Positions 1 through 11,017 of a stretch of 64,000 bases of DNA are shown piece by piece. Source of the DNA: Malus domestica (Eukaryota > Streptophyta > Magnoliopsida > Rosales > Rosaceae); the NCBI RefSeq assembly GCF_042453785.1, contig NC_091671.1:27619001-27683000 (forward strand), written 5' to 3'. A program made the translations under genes and the position numbers. The notes beneath the pieces were generated by a model. The model saw only the letters and a list, made by a program, of their open reading frames with translations. It did not search any database and was not told the origin of the DNA. Positions within the stretch are counted from its first letter, which is position 1; the number at the start of each line of letters is the position of its first letter.

Positions 1-3000
1 TCATCCATAAAGATATAAACAACATTATTGAAGAACATAGAACACAAATCCGCTCTAGCAAAACTAAACTTGGCTACCTTGTTCTCCTAGGTTCGACTCC
101 TGGCAGTGGAAAATAATTTTTTTTTGTTTTTTTTTTCTTTCGATTTTTATATCTATTTCACTTACTAATCACGCATATTGATATATAAATTTGCCGAACA
201 AAATACACAAATATGTTATAGCAAAACTAATCTTGGCTAATTTGTCCTCCCAAGTTTGACTTCTGACAGCAAAAAATAGTTTTCTACTTTTTTGCTTATC
301 GATTTTGATATCTCTTCCACTCACTAATCACCCATAAAAGATATGAATAAAATTGATGAAGAAAATAGGACACAAATTCGCTTTAGCAAAACTAAACTTG
401 GCTAATTTGTTCTTCCAGGTTCGACTCTTGGCAGCCAAAATATCTTTTTTGGCTCTTTTTTCTTTTTGATTTTAATATCTATTTCACTTACTAATAAAGA
501 TATAAATAAAATTACTGAAGAAAACAAAACACATATTCGCTGTAGCAAAACTAATCTTGCCTAATTTGTTCTATCAGGTTCGACTCCTGGCAAAGGAAAA
601 TACGTTTTTGGTTTTTTTTTTCTTTTCGATTTTATTATCTATTTCACTCACTAATCACCCATAAAGATATAAATAAATTTACCAAAGAAAACAAAACACA
701 AATCCACTATAGCAAAACTAAACTTGGCTAATCTGTTCTTCCTGATTCGACTCCTAGCAGCGGAAAATACTTTTTGGTTTTTTTTTTTCTTTTCGATTTT
801 AATATCTATTTCACTCTCTAATAAAAATATAAAAAAAAAAATTTACCCAAGAAAACAAAATACATATCCGCTATTGCAAAACTAATCTTGGCTAATTTGT
901 TCTTCCAAGTTTGACTTCTAGTAGCAGAAAATACTTTTTTGGTTTTTTTCTTTTCGATTTTAATATCTTCTTCACTCACTAATCACCCATAAAGATATAA
1001 ATAAATTTACCAAACAAAACAAAACACAAATCCGATGTAGCAAAAGTAATCTTGGATAATTTGTTATTCCAAGTTTGACTCCTAGCAATGGAAAATAGTT
1101 TTTTATTTTTTTTCTTTTCGATTTTGACATCTATCCCACTCACTATTCACCAATAAAGATATAAATATAATTATAGAAGGAACAAAACACAAATCTGTTG
1201 TAGCAATACTAATATTGGCTAATTTGTTCAGCCAGGTTTGATACCTAGCAGCGTAATATACTTTTTGGCTATTTTTCTTTTCGATTTTGATATCTATTCA
1301 CTCACTAATCACCCATCAAGATATAAATAAACTTACTGAAGAAAATAGAACACAAATCCGTCATAGCAAAACTAAACTTGTCCAAATTGTTCTTCCACAA
1401 ATCATGCATAATGATAGATAAATTTACTGAAGAAAATAGAACCAAAATCCACTGTAGCAAAACTAAACTTGGCTAATTTGTTCTTTCAGGTTTGGCTCCT
1501 TGCAACGGAAAATACTTTTGGGCTTTTTTTTTGTATTTTAGATTTTTATATCTATTTCACTCACTAATCACCCATAAAGATATATAAATTTACCGAATAA
1601 AACACCCATCAAATCTGCGGTAGCAAAACTAATCTTGGCTAATTTGTCCTTCCAGGTTCAACTCCTGGCAGGGGAAAATAGTTTTCTACTTTTTTTTTTC
1701 TTTTCGATTTTGATATCTTTTCCACTCACTAATCACCCATAAAGATATAAATAAAATTATTGAAGAAAATAGAACACAAATCTGCTGTAGCAAAACTAAA
1801 TTTGGCTACTTTGTTCTTTCTGGTTTGACTCTTGGTAGAGGAAAATACTTTTGGGCTTTTTTTCTTTTGTATTTTCGATTTTTATATCTATTTCACTCAC
1901 TCATTAATCACCCATAAATATATAAACAAAAATTATCGAAGAAAACAAAACACAAATCCGTTGTAGCAAAACTAATCTTGGCTAATCTGTTCTTCCAAGT
2001 TTGACTTCTGGCAGCGAAAAATATTTTTTTGTTTTTTTTCTTTTCGAATTTAATATCTATTTCACTTACTAATCACCTGTAAAGATATAAATAAATTTAC
2101 CAAAGAAAATAGAACACAAATCCGCTATAGCAAAACTAATCTTGGCTAATTTGTTCTTCCAGGTTTGACTCTTAGCCATGGAAAATAATTTTTGACTTCT
2201 TTGTCTTTTCGATTTTGATATATATTCAACACACCAATCACCTATAAAGACATAAATAAAATTACAGAAGGAAACAAGTCACAAATCCATTGTAGCAAAA
2301 CTATTCTTGGCTAAATTGTTCATCAAGGTTCGATACCTAATAGCATAAAATGCGTTTTGCCTTTTTTTATTTTTGATTTGGCTATCTATTCACCCACTAA
2401 TCACCCGTAAGATATAAATAAAATTACCGAAGAAAACAGAACACAAATTCCCTGTAGCAAAACTAGAACACAAATTCCCTGTAGCAAAACCATTCTTGGC
2501 TAATTTGTACTTCTATGTTCAACTCCTAGCAGCGGAAAAAACTTTTTGGGTTTTTTCTTTTCGTTTTTAATATCTATTTCACTCACTAATCACCATGAAG
2601 ATGTAAATAAAATTGCCAAAGAAAACATAGCACAAATCTGCTGTAGCAAAACTGATTTTGACTTATTTGTATTCATTTCTATTCTCGGTAGTGAAAAATA
2701 CTTTTTGATTTTTTTTGTTCTTTTGATTTTGATACATACTCCACTCACCAAATCTCCTATAAAGATACAAATAAAAGGGATGTGACATCAATACATTTTT
2801 TTTTACTTCTCACGCATCCTTCTAAGTTTTTGGTTGTCTGATCGAATGAATTTAAGAAGATCAAAAGACAGGAATTAAGAAGTGGTGTGTTAGAAGTAAA
2901 AAGGTGTGTGTGGATAATACACCCCTAAATAAAATTACAGAAGGAAACAAAGCACAAATCCGTTGTAGCAAAACTATTCTTTGCAAATTTGTTCATTCAA

Positions 3001-3163
3001 GTTCGACTCTTGGCAATGTAAAATGTTTTTTGACTTTTTTCTTTTCGATTTTCAATATCTATTGCACTTGCCTATCACCCATAAAGACATAATAAAATTT
3101 CCTAAGTAATCAAACACAGATCTACTATAGCAAAAACAAAATCTGATATGATCAACTAGGTAA
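1..3163 (+). repeat. Tandem satellite, ~165 bp monomer with tRNA-like core
   Basis: About 19 diverged monomers follow one another head to tail, marked by recurring blocks of the type ataaagatataaataaa, tagcaaaactaatcttgg and gttcgactcctggc. The spacing is about 165 bp. One monomer (near 1400) is shortened, one is interrupted by a MITE at 2777-2926, and the last runs into the Copia-1 insertion at 3164. The array continues beyond the left edge. Each monomer has a block resembling a tRNA T-arm, followed by a run of T, and then an AT-rich spacer. Short ORFs here are by-products of the repeat. Sequence right of Copia-1 (10384 to about 10420) may be the tail of the last monomer. Confidence 0.9.
2777..2926. 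mobile_element. MITE, copy 1 (inside the satellite)
   Basis: A 150 bp element interrupts a satellite monomer. Its ends are imperfect inverted repeats (left: tttacttctcacgcatcctt; the right end read in reverse complement: tttacttctaacacaccact). It is flanked by the direct repeat aaataaaa at 2769-2776 and 2927-2934. A related copy is at 24732-24875. The element has no coding capacity. The 8-9 bp target duplication suggests a Mutator- or hAT-type source. Confidence 0.75.
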
Positions 3164-3404
3164 TGTTGTGGCCTATATTTAACTGACAGGGGAATGGGGC
3201 CGACGGCACAGAGAGAATATAGAGAGAAATATGTTTGTAGGGTTGTGTAGAGGAATATGTTATTCTCAGTGCCTTTATTTATATTAATAATAGAGAGAAG
3301 AAATCCTTCTCCTCCAAGGAATACAAGTCCATATAGAAAAGAATAACTAGAATCAAATCTAATCTAGGATTTACAGAATCACACTTAAATAAAAGTTTAT
3401 AACA
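3164..3404 (-). repeat. Copia-1 3' LTR (left in window)
   Basis: A 241 bp LTR that starts TG and ends CA in the plus reading. A purine-rich tract on the minus strand lies just inside it (opposite cacaccccattgag near 3405), the expected polypurine tract. It matches the right LTR along most of its length. Confidence 0.9.
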
Positions 3405-3689
3405 CACCCCATTGAGTGTGTAAATACTCAAGTAGATTCAGCATCATGTAGAGGTTGAGGAAGTCGACTCGTCGGCATTGATTCTGGGAACACACCATTC
3501 CATAAGGTAGGAACTTGCATAAGGAAGTAAGTCTCACCAAAAACCCTAAGGTTATGGTAAAAAATTGAGTAGGGAAAAAGAGTACATTAAGATCAAACAA
3601 GTATACTTCAGGAAACTCCCCCTAAGTTTGACATAATTCTAAAGAGAACTAGCAATGTTACAACTCAAAAAGTTTACGCATACCAATTC

Positions 3690-5370
3690 ATTGAACAAGC
3701 TTCTGAAATGTCGCCTTCAATAGTGATTTGGTGAAGAGGTCGGCCAGATTGTCTTGTTAACGGATTTGCGTGACTTCAATATTCTGATGCTCTTGTTGTT
3801 GATGTGATAAGAATAACTTTGGCGCAATGTTCTTAGTGTTGTCACCTTTGATGTAACCATTCTTAAGTTGTTCGATGCATACTACGTTGTCTTCATAGAT
3901 CATAATCGGGACATCAACGACGGGTTAAAGATCGCAAGAGCTTCGAATATGGTCTACAACTGCTCTCAACCAAAAGCATTCCTGAGTTGCTTCGTGTAAG
4001 GCGAGAATTTCAGCTTGGTTAGACAAAGTGGCAACTAAGGTCTATATAGTTGACCTCCAAGAGATTACGGTGCCTCCAACGGTTATGACATAACTCGTTT
4101 GAAAACGCACCTTGTGCGGATCAGATAAGTATCATGTGTCAGCATAACTGACAAGGCGAGAATCGACTCGAGATATGGGGGTGTGGCATCACTCAAGGAT
4201 TCGTAGGGATAAAATAAGCCCAAATCCGTAGTACCCTTAAGGTAATAGAAAACGTCTTTAACACCAGTCCAGTGTCTGCGTGTTGGTGTATTACTGTATC
4301 TTACCAAAAAAATTAACAGCAAAGGAGATGCTAGGTTTAGTGCATTGAGCTAAGTACAATAAAGCGCTTATCACACTTAGATAAGGAACTTCAGGCTCCA
4401 AAATCTTTTCATATCCTCATTCGGACGGAAAGGATCTCATTTTGCATTTAGCGATCAAATGACCCATAAGAGTACTCTAAGGCTTCATTTTATCCTCGTT
4501 AAAACAGTACAACACCTTTTGAGCGTAGTTCGTTTGATGTACTAAGATTCCATCTTAACGGTGCTCTATCTCGGGATCGAGACAATATCGATCTTTCCTA
4601 GATCTTTCATCTCAAATTCTGACTTCAGGTGTGCGGCAGTTCTCGCAAGCTCTTCAAGAGTTCCAATGAGATTTATGTCATCAACACATACTGCAACAAT
4701 CGTAAAACTGAAATGTGACTTTTTAATGAGCACACAAGGGCATAGTTTGTTGTTCACATATCCCTAACTAGTCAAATACTCACTCAGATGATTATAATTT
4801 ATACCACATTCTTCTGGATTGCTTCAAACCGTAAAGTGAACACCTCAGCCGAATTGAAAGCGTGTTCTAGGGTTTTGAAATATTTGATCTAGTCAATGTA
4901 AGTTCTTCGAGAACTTTCATATAAATTTCTGTATCAAGATCCCCATAGAGATACGCAGTTACTACGTCCATCAGCTGCATACTCAGTTTTTCGGAAACTA
5001 CCAAACTGATAAGGTAGCAAAAAGTAATCACATCCATAATGGGTGAATAAGTTTCATCATAGTCAATTCTGGGGTGTTGTGAGAAGCCTTGAGCAATAAG
5101 ACGAGCTTTGTAACGCACAATTTCATTATTCTCATTACGCTTCCGAACGAAAACGCACTTGTAGCCAACAGGCTTCACATGTGGAGGAGTAGGAGCTACA
5201 GGTCCAAACACCTTACATTTCACAAGCAAATCGAGTTCAACTGTGATTACTTGTTTCCAGTTTGACCAATCGGTTCTACGTCGACATTCATCAACAGAAC
5301 AGGGTTCAATGTCATCGCTCAACATGATTTGAATAGCTACTGCATATGCTAATGCATCATTGATGATCAT
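3690..5370 (-). pseudogene. Copia-1 reverse transcriptase and RNase H, broken
   Basis: The minus strand reads RT in pieces: 5370-4867 holds the N-terminal RT segment (GYKCVFVRKRNENNEIVRYK, then a YDETYSPIMD block), and 4757-4566 the palm with the YVDD-box variant CVDDINLIG. 4322-4083 begins the RNase H half with RYSNTPTRRHW, and further RNase H continues to about 3690, including an EDN block. In-frame stops and frameshifts separate the pieces, for example the stop just before GYVNN near 4765. This is family knowledge applied to visible motifs; no intact enzyme remains. Confidence 0.85.
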
Positions 5371-5592
5371 CTCATTTCTACACCAAACATCATCTAAGCT
5401 AGCATAATAAACCGAAATATCACAATTCTCAGGAGGTGGATTCGTCTATTTAACCCCAACCAATATGCAATAGTCATTAAAAGTTTTAGACATGAATTCT
5501 CCAACATTATCCAATCGAATAGATTTGATCGGATAACCAGGGTGGTGAGCCCTGAGCTTGATAACGTGAGCAAACAGTTTGGAGAATGCAAC

Positions 5593-6428
5593 TGTCACAC
5601 CCCGGATCCGGGGTCGGTAAAAAAAAAAACCCCGCACCTAGCGCGCGAGTAAAAGTAAAATAAATAAAAGGAAATTGACACGGGTTGAAAAATATACTCC
5701 TCTTATTAAAATAACTCCAAAACCTTACAGGGTGTACAAAAATAATAAATTAAAATCCTTAAACTTCTCCTCAATCACAACCTCAGCTCTTCCAACACCT
5801 ATCTTGCCAAATAACACTTGTCTTGCCAAACAACTCATCTGTAAAATAATAGGCGAGGGGTGAGCAACAACCACCATCGCTCAGTGAGTAGAATATATAA
5901 TATGCCAGTCAAACTTGCCATTTTAATCACACTATAAAATAGAATAATAATATCAAAGCTTTAGCCACATAATTCCATATCACATCATCTCTTTATGTGT
6001 CCATTATATCCTTCATAAATTGTAACTCACCACGTGACCCCTACTGGCCTTTCCGCCCTAATGTCCCCGTGTGCAATTTACATTTATCCCTCGGATTAAT
6101 GCAACATTAAAGTTCTCATGCTCCATGAACAATTCCAAATACTCACATATCACTATATTAATAATTCCAAAATCATTTCAACAAATCCAACATGCTTGAC
6201 TTAAAATATATAGAGATTTATAAATAGATAAAACCCACAATAGTTCGTGGTTTTCATTTATCAAAAAATAAGCATACTTTAAAACACATTACATAAACCA
6301 CTCACCTCGATAATTCAAGCTTTGGCAAGACAACCCAACTAACATCTCCGCACACCTCAAACTAGCTTTCCCCTTTTCTTTTCTTTCTAAGCTCTCACTC
6401 TAACATATATATAAGTATATACGCACAC

Positions 6429-6481
<53 letters not shown>

Positions 6482-6951
6482 GTATTGCATGCTCTGCATG
6501 TTTCCTTCTTTTTATGCTCCAAAAACAATGGAGCAAAGCTCCTATTTATAGTGTCAAATAGTCGGCAACCCAAAGGCTCTAATTGGTTGAAAATGAAGCT
6601 GCTAACCTAAGTATTTTGTTGGTCCAATCAAAAGAAGATAAGCCACCAATATATATCCTAGTCGTGGCATCAAAGTGCTTACTCACTTTAATAAATCAAA
6701 CACCTAGTACTTTTGTATGCAAATAATAAGCCACCTCCTCCTAAATCTTCATATCGCCCTGCCATGGGTTTGACAACTACTAACCTTATTTGTCAATTGC
6801 TCCAAGTTATGCCACGTCCAAAAAATAGTATTGACAACTCTCACTATTAGGTTTAACACGTGAACAGCTACGTAAAAGCTTATCTTAGTTTCATTCTAGT
6901 TAGAAATAATAATAATATCCACAAATACAATTAAAAATATACGACGTTACA
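5593..6951. mobile_element. Solo LTR (1359 bp) inserted in Copia-1 integrase
   Basis: The segment begins TGTCACACCCCGG and ends GACGTTACA (TG..CA), flanked by the perfect 5 bp duplication GCAAC at 5588-5592 and 6952-6956. It has no protein-coding content and no internal domain, so it is best read as a solo LTR left by LTR-LTR recombination. Starts of this type are common in Ty3-gypsy families; that assignment is inferred. It contains an (AT)n run at about 6432-6478 and is younger than Copia-1. Confidence 0.88.
6432..6478. repeat. (AT)n microsatellite
   Basis: About 23 uninterrupted TA/AT units inside the solo LTR. A likely length-variable marker. Confidence 0.95.
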
Positions 6952-7689
6952 GCAACGTTCCTTATGGATAACAAGCACACATGTGACCAATGTGTGGAAG
7001 CGTCAACCAAAGCCATAAAATATCTAAATGGTCCGCATTGAGGGTGAATTGGTCCACAAATATCCCTCTGAATCCTTTGTAGGAAAATAGGAGGATTCGA
7101 ACGAATCTTGTCATAAGAAGGCTTAATAATAAGCTTTCCCATAGAATAGGTTTAACATGCGATTCCTTGAATTGAACTTAAAGTTCGGGTAATGGATGCC
7201 CGTGTGATGATTTGAGGATACAATGTATCGTTATTCATCCAAGGTGTCCCAAACGATCATGCCAAAGTGTAATTTCATGCATGGTCCCAAAGGTAGGACC
7301 AGCCACATAATGGCTTTCTATAGGGCGTATGGTCGTAGTATACAGACCACTCGGATACGCTCCATCTTCTCTAGACTACGCCTCTGGCCATATTTGTAGG
7401 AAGTGATGCACAGAAATTCAACTTCATTTTCTACATAGGTTTCAATATGGTAATTATTATCTTTAATGTCCTTGAAACTCAACAAATAAAGTGTCTCATT
7501 AATGGTCAAAATTCTACCATTGGATAACATTATATGTGTCTTACCGTATCCTTCGATCAGGTTGGATGGGCCTAAGAAGGTTGTCAGAGGTGCATTCTTA
7601 GGTATGAAGTTAGTGAAATAGATGTGTTCATGCAAAATGGTGTGCATGGTTGCACTATCTGCCAGACAACTAACTTCCCCACTATTCAT

Positions 7690-7942
7690 ACCTTGAATGA
7701 AAATTAATTTGAATCAGCCACATGCATAAAAGTTCTAAAAATAAATATCCATTCAAAATAAGTATTCAAGGATGGTAATTAATGAAAAACTTAATATCCA
7801 AAAACAAATCACCAACAAATAATCCAAACATAAAGGAAAATTGTTCAAAATTTAACCAAAAATAAGGGGGGTTCGGCCACTAGGTGGAATTCGGCCCCAA
7901 TGTCTAAATTTCAACTAGAAAAAATAGTTTATGTCTAAGATT
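7690..7942 (-). other. Copia-1 non-coding spacer between gag and protease
   Basis: An AT-rich stretch with stops in all minus frames separates the end of gag (7943) from the protease reading frame. Copia-2 has a spacer with similar sequence at the same place. It may be a spliced region controlling gag versus gag-pol output; that is an inference. Confidence 0.6.
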
Positions 7943-8922
7943 TTAATCTTCCATAAGGGTAACAACCTCTTGAAAGTCATAAACCTCCATCTTGGTACTC
8001 TCCGGTTCATCCACTTGCACAAAATTTGATTCAAAGTTCTTACGACGATAATGATATTCAGCTACAACCTTCTGGGGTGTATGACAAACACGGGACCAAT
8101 GGTCCTTTGAACCACATCGATAGCACATGTTCGCATCCATGGTTTCAGGTGCTTTGCCCTTATTCTTGAAGTTTGGGGCTTTGGGGGCAAGGTTATGGTG
8201 CTTCGGGCTTGGTTTCCTCCCTTAGACAGGCCTTGGCTTTGTTGACCTTGACAGGGTGGCTTCTGGCCGTCTTTACCACGCCTATGTTGGTGTTTTGGGT
8301 GTTTTTTTATGCTATAGTGTTCTTCAGGCACAGTAGTCATCGCAGTAGGTCGAACTTAATGATTTTTCATCAACAGTTGATTCTGCTTTTCAGCGAGAAG
8401 TAAAACAGAGATCAAATCCGAAAACTTAGTGAACTTCTAAACTCTATATTGTTGTTGCAGGACAATATTAGTATCAGAGAATGTCGAATAGGTCTTCTCC
8501 AAGAGATCATCTTCGGTTAAGGTCTCGTTACAGAACTTGAGAAGTGATCGGATCCGACAAACTTTAGAATTATATTCATTCACAGACTTAAAGTCTTGGA
8601 AGTTCAAATGTTGTCAGTCATGTCTTGCTTCGGGCAAGAATATGTCATTTTGATGATCAAAACGATCAGCCAAAGCAACCCATAGTGCTCGTGGATCCTG
8701 CTCAGCAAGGTACTCGATTTGCAATGCGTTATGAATATGTCTTCGAATGAAGATCATGGCAATGCCTTTCTCAGCTTCGCCAACCGGATTGTCCGTCTCA
8801 TCTTTAATGGCGGTACACAAATTCTTTGTAGTGAGGTGGAGCTTCATATCTTGGACCCACTTGAGATTGTTCATTCCAAAGACCTCTAAAGCAGTAAAGT
8901 CGAGTTTGTTCAAATTCGACAC
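7943..8922 (-). pseudogene. Copia-1 gag with zinc knuckle, frameshifted
   Basis: The minus frame 8922-8614 begins MSNLNKLDFTALEVFG and contains the WVALADRFDHQ block typical of plant copia gag (UBN2-like). The central part is shifted out of frame. 8140-7943 gives the nucleocapsid zinc knuckle CYRCGSKDHWSRVC, a CX2CX4HX4C pattern, and ends at a stop just after it. Known role: particle formation and RNA packaging. It is non-functional here because of frameshifts. Confidence 0.88.
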
Positions 8923-9186
8923 GTTCCTATCACAAAATAAATGGATAAGATGTGATTAGTGTAATGGAGAAGAATATCAATCCATTCACATTCACATAGG
9001 AGTAGAACATTCAAGTTCTAATAGACATGCATTGGTTTAAATTTACATGAAAAAAACTTCAGGTTTTAATAGGTGATGTTTTTAAAGAAAACTTCAGGTT
9101 TTCAAACAAGGCATGTTTCTAGAAACTTTAGGTTTCGAAATAATTATGAACTTCAAGTTCATATATTCCTGCAGACAAACACAAAT

Positions 9187-9218
<32 letters not shown>

Positions 9219-10202
9219 AGAAATATGCAACAACAAAAATATGCAAATAGAACTTCAAGTCTATAATTATAATTGAATTAATTATTTGGACTTCGGACCA
9301 AATTTAAAGTGTGGGTGAAAAAAAATTATAAAACCCAACATGCCTAAAAAATAGGCAATTAAATCTTGGGGCCCAAAATAATGGGCTTAAAGCCCACAAG
9401 TGGGTTAAGTAATTTGAAACGTGCGGCCCAAACCCAAAAATTGGGCTAGGTTGGGCTTGGCTGGGCTGCAAGCCCAAGATAAAGTGTATCACAGACCAAG
9501 TGTACAGAATCACTAGCTACGGGTTAGGATCTGATGCGGTTGAAACGGAGAGTGAAAAACTCTCAACGTTGTAAAACCCTAGAAATTTGTGGTTTCAATT
9601 TAAAAAAAAAAATCGAATTTCAGGCAAAGACTTGTCGGTGACAACTGCAGGTCGACGGGGAGGTAGCCAGATATGGCTGTGCATGGCTGCTTGCCATGCT
9701 ACTTAATGGTTTAAGGGAGGCGACGCTGTCTAGGCATCGGATTTAGGGTTTGGGCCTAAAGATGTGGCTCCAAGTTCGGGCTCTCGACTTAGAGGAAAAG
9801 AAGCCCACGACATGGAGGGTTTTCAATGAAATCTTAAAAAAAAACTGTATGATAATTTTATTTATTTATTGTGCAATTCCAGATTAATTCAATGCATATT
9901 CATAAAATAATTTGATGCATGAGCAGATATTTGATGCAATTCATGGTAATATCAAATTCACATAAGTCAACAATTATGGATATAATTTTAACACAATTTA
10001 TGTAGAATCTAAAATTCGAAAAATGTAAAGTTGGGTCATGCATTATGGTGAGTGTTCATGCTATCAGGGCTGCAAAAAGTATCGAGATAAAAACCGTTGT
10101 TTTGGAAGAACCTGATTGCGTGATGATATTGGTGAACTGGTTTGACGCAAAAAGCTTCCACATCATATTCCTAAGCGCATCGGTATGAGCGTGCTGATAA
10201 CG
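8923..10202 (-). other. Copia-1 long untranslated leader
   Basis: About 1.28 kb lies between the 5' LTR and the gag start with no supported ORF. It holds a (CA)n run at about 9188-9213 and a cluster of GGGCT/AGCCC motifs near 9360-9480. Next to the LTR, the minus strand reads TTATCAGCACGCTC, a primer-binding-like site of the kind seen in plant copia elements. A comparable leader is present in Copia-2. Confidence 0.6.
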
Positions 10203-10378
10203 TGTTGTGTCCTATATTTAACTGATAATGGAAGGGGGCCGGCGACACAGAGAGAATATAGAGAGAGATGTGTTTTCTCCTCCAAAGAATAGAAGTCCAT
10301 ATAGGAAAAAATAACTAGAATCGAATCGAATCTAATCTAGGATTTACACAATCATGCTTAAATGAGAAGTTTATAACC
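10203..10378 (-). repeat. Copia-1 5' LTR, internally deleted
   Basis: A 176 bp LTR homologous to 3164-3404 but lacking about 65 bp in the middle, which includes the promoter-like ctttatttatatt segment present in the other copy. The terminal CA has become CC. The duplication GGTAA follows immediately. Confidence 0.88.
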
Positions 10379-10383
10379 GGTAA

Positions 10384-11017
10384 ATACTTGTTTTGTTTTT
10401 CAACTTTAGTTTCTCCCATCATTTTAAGTGATGTCAACGTCTTAAAGTTAAAAAGATGTAAATAACACGGGGATAGAACGGGTATCTGATTGGTGTTAGT
10501 ACAAAAGCGAGATATTGTAGAAAAGATTTGTACAACTACTGATCCCCACAACCTTGAATATTACGTTTTGTAGAAAAGATAAGATTTGTATCCAACGCAT
10601 GGTGTTATAGATAATTTTCGAGAAAATTTTAAGTGTGACAAACATGAGAGGTTCTTCTGTCTGACAATCGGATTAGGGCTAAGAAAGGATGATGGGACCA
10701 GAAAGTAGGGTTGGTTTTTTGTGTTTGTTCCGTATTGTTGAAGTGGTCCGAAACCCGAATTGAAGAATTTCTCGACAAACAAACTGATTCATGAGAGTAC
10801 TACCGTGATGCAATTTAATAGTTGGATAAACATCATATGACAGTATGATTGTCGCACTAAACTTACCGATTTGATCCAGCAAGGCCCAAGTTCAAAAAAC
10901 ACTGTACACGCTTCCCCACAAGCTAACTTGACTGACCCGGCCCAATAGAAACCATATAAATAAGTCCAATCCCAAAATTATTTTTCAAAAATTTCCATTG
11001 ACTCAACGCAAAGCATT
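10384..11017 (+). promoter_or_regulatory. Upstream region and TATA box of SPO11-1
   Basis: No gene is visible in this interval; minus-strand ORFs here have no recognisable content. A TATA-like tataaata at 10955-10962 lies about 56 bp before the SPO11-1 start codon, giving a short 5' leader. A CCAAT motif sits at 10942-10946. The first part may include the last satellite remnant. Confidence 0.5.

Larger units (their letters stand above)
5394..7689 (-). pseudogene. Copia-1 protease and integrase, split by a solo LTR
   Basis: 7689-7318 encodes the aspartic protease, with the active-site block LADSATMHTI where DSG/DSA is expected. 7142-6952 encodes the first half of the integrase core (QRDICGPIHP, first catalytic Asp). 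5591-5394 encodes the second half (SIRLDNVGEF, second Asp). Removing the solo LTR and one GCAAC copy brings the two halves together. The Glu region is truncated by further damage. Confidence 0.85.
3164..10378 (-). mobile_element. Copia-1, Ty1-copia LTR retrotransposon, decayed
   Basis: Both LTRs begin TGTTGTG and the element is flanked by the 5 bp target duplication GGTAA (3159-3163 and 10379-10383). Read on the minus strand the order is LTR, long leader, gag with zinc knuckle, protease, integrase, reverse transcriptase, RNase H, LTR. That order, with integrase before RT, is the Ty1-copia order. Stops and frameshifts break every domain, so it is non-autonomous. A solo LTR of another family splits the integrase. 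Its proteins resemble those of Copia-2, so the two belong to the same or sister families. Confidence 0.95.

Noticed and set aside
68..120. A functional tRNA gene in the first satellite monomer
   Set aside because: The T-arm is good but an anticodon arm is missing and the acceptor pairing is imperfect in each single unit. Reported as tRNA-like repeat instead.
2546..3092. Two short ORFs at 2546-2785 and 2904-3092
   Set aside because: They are made of satellite monomers and a MITE end; no domain and no independent support.
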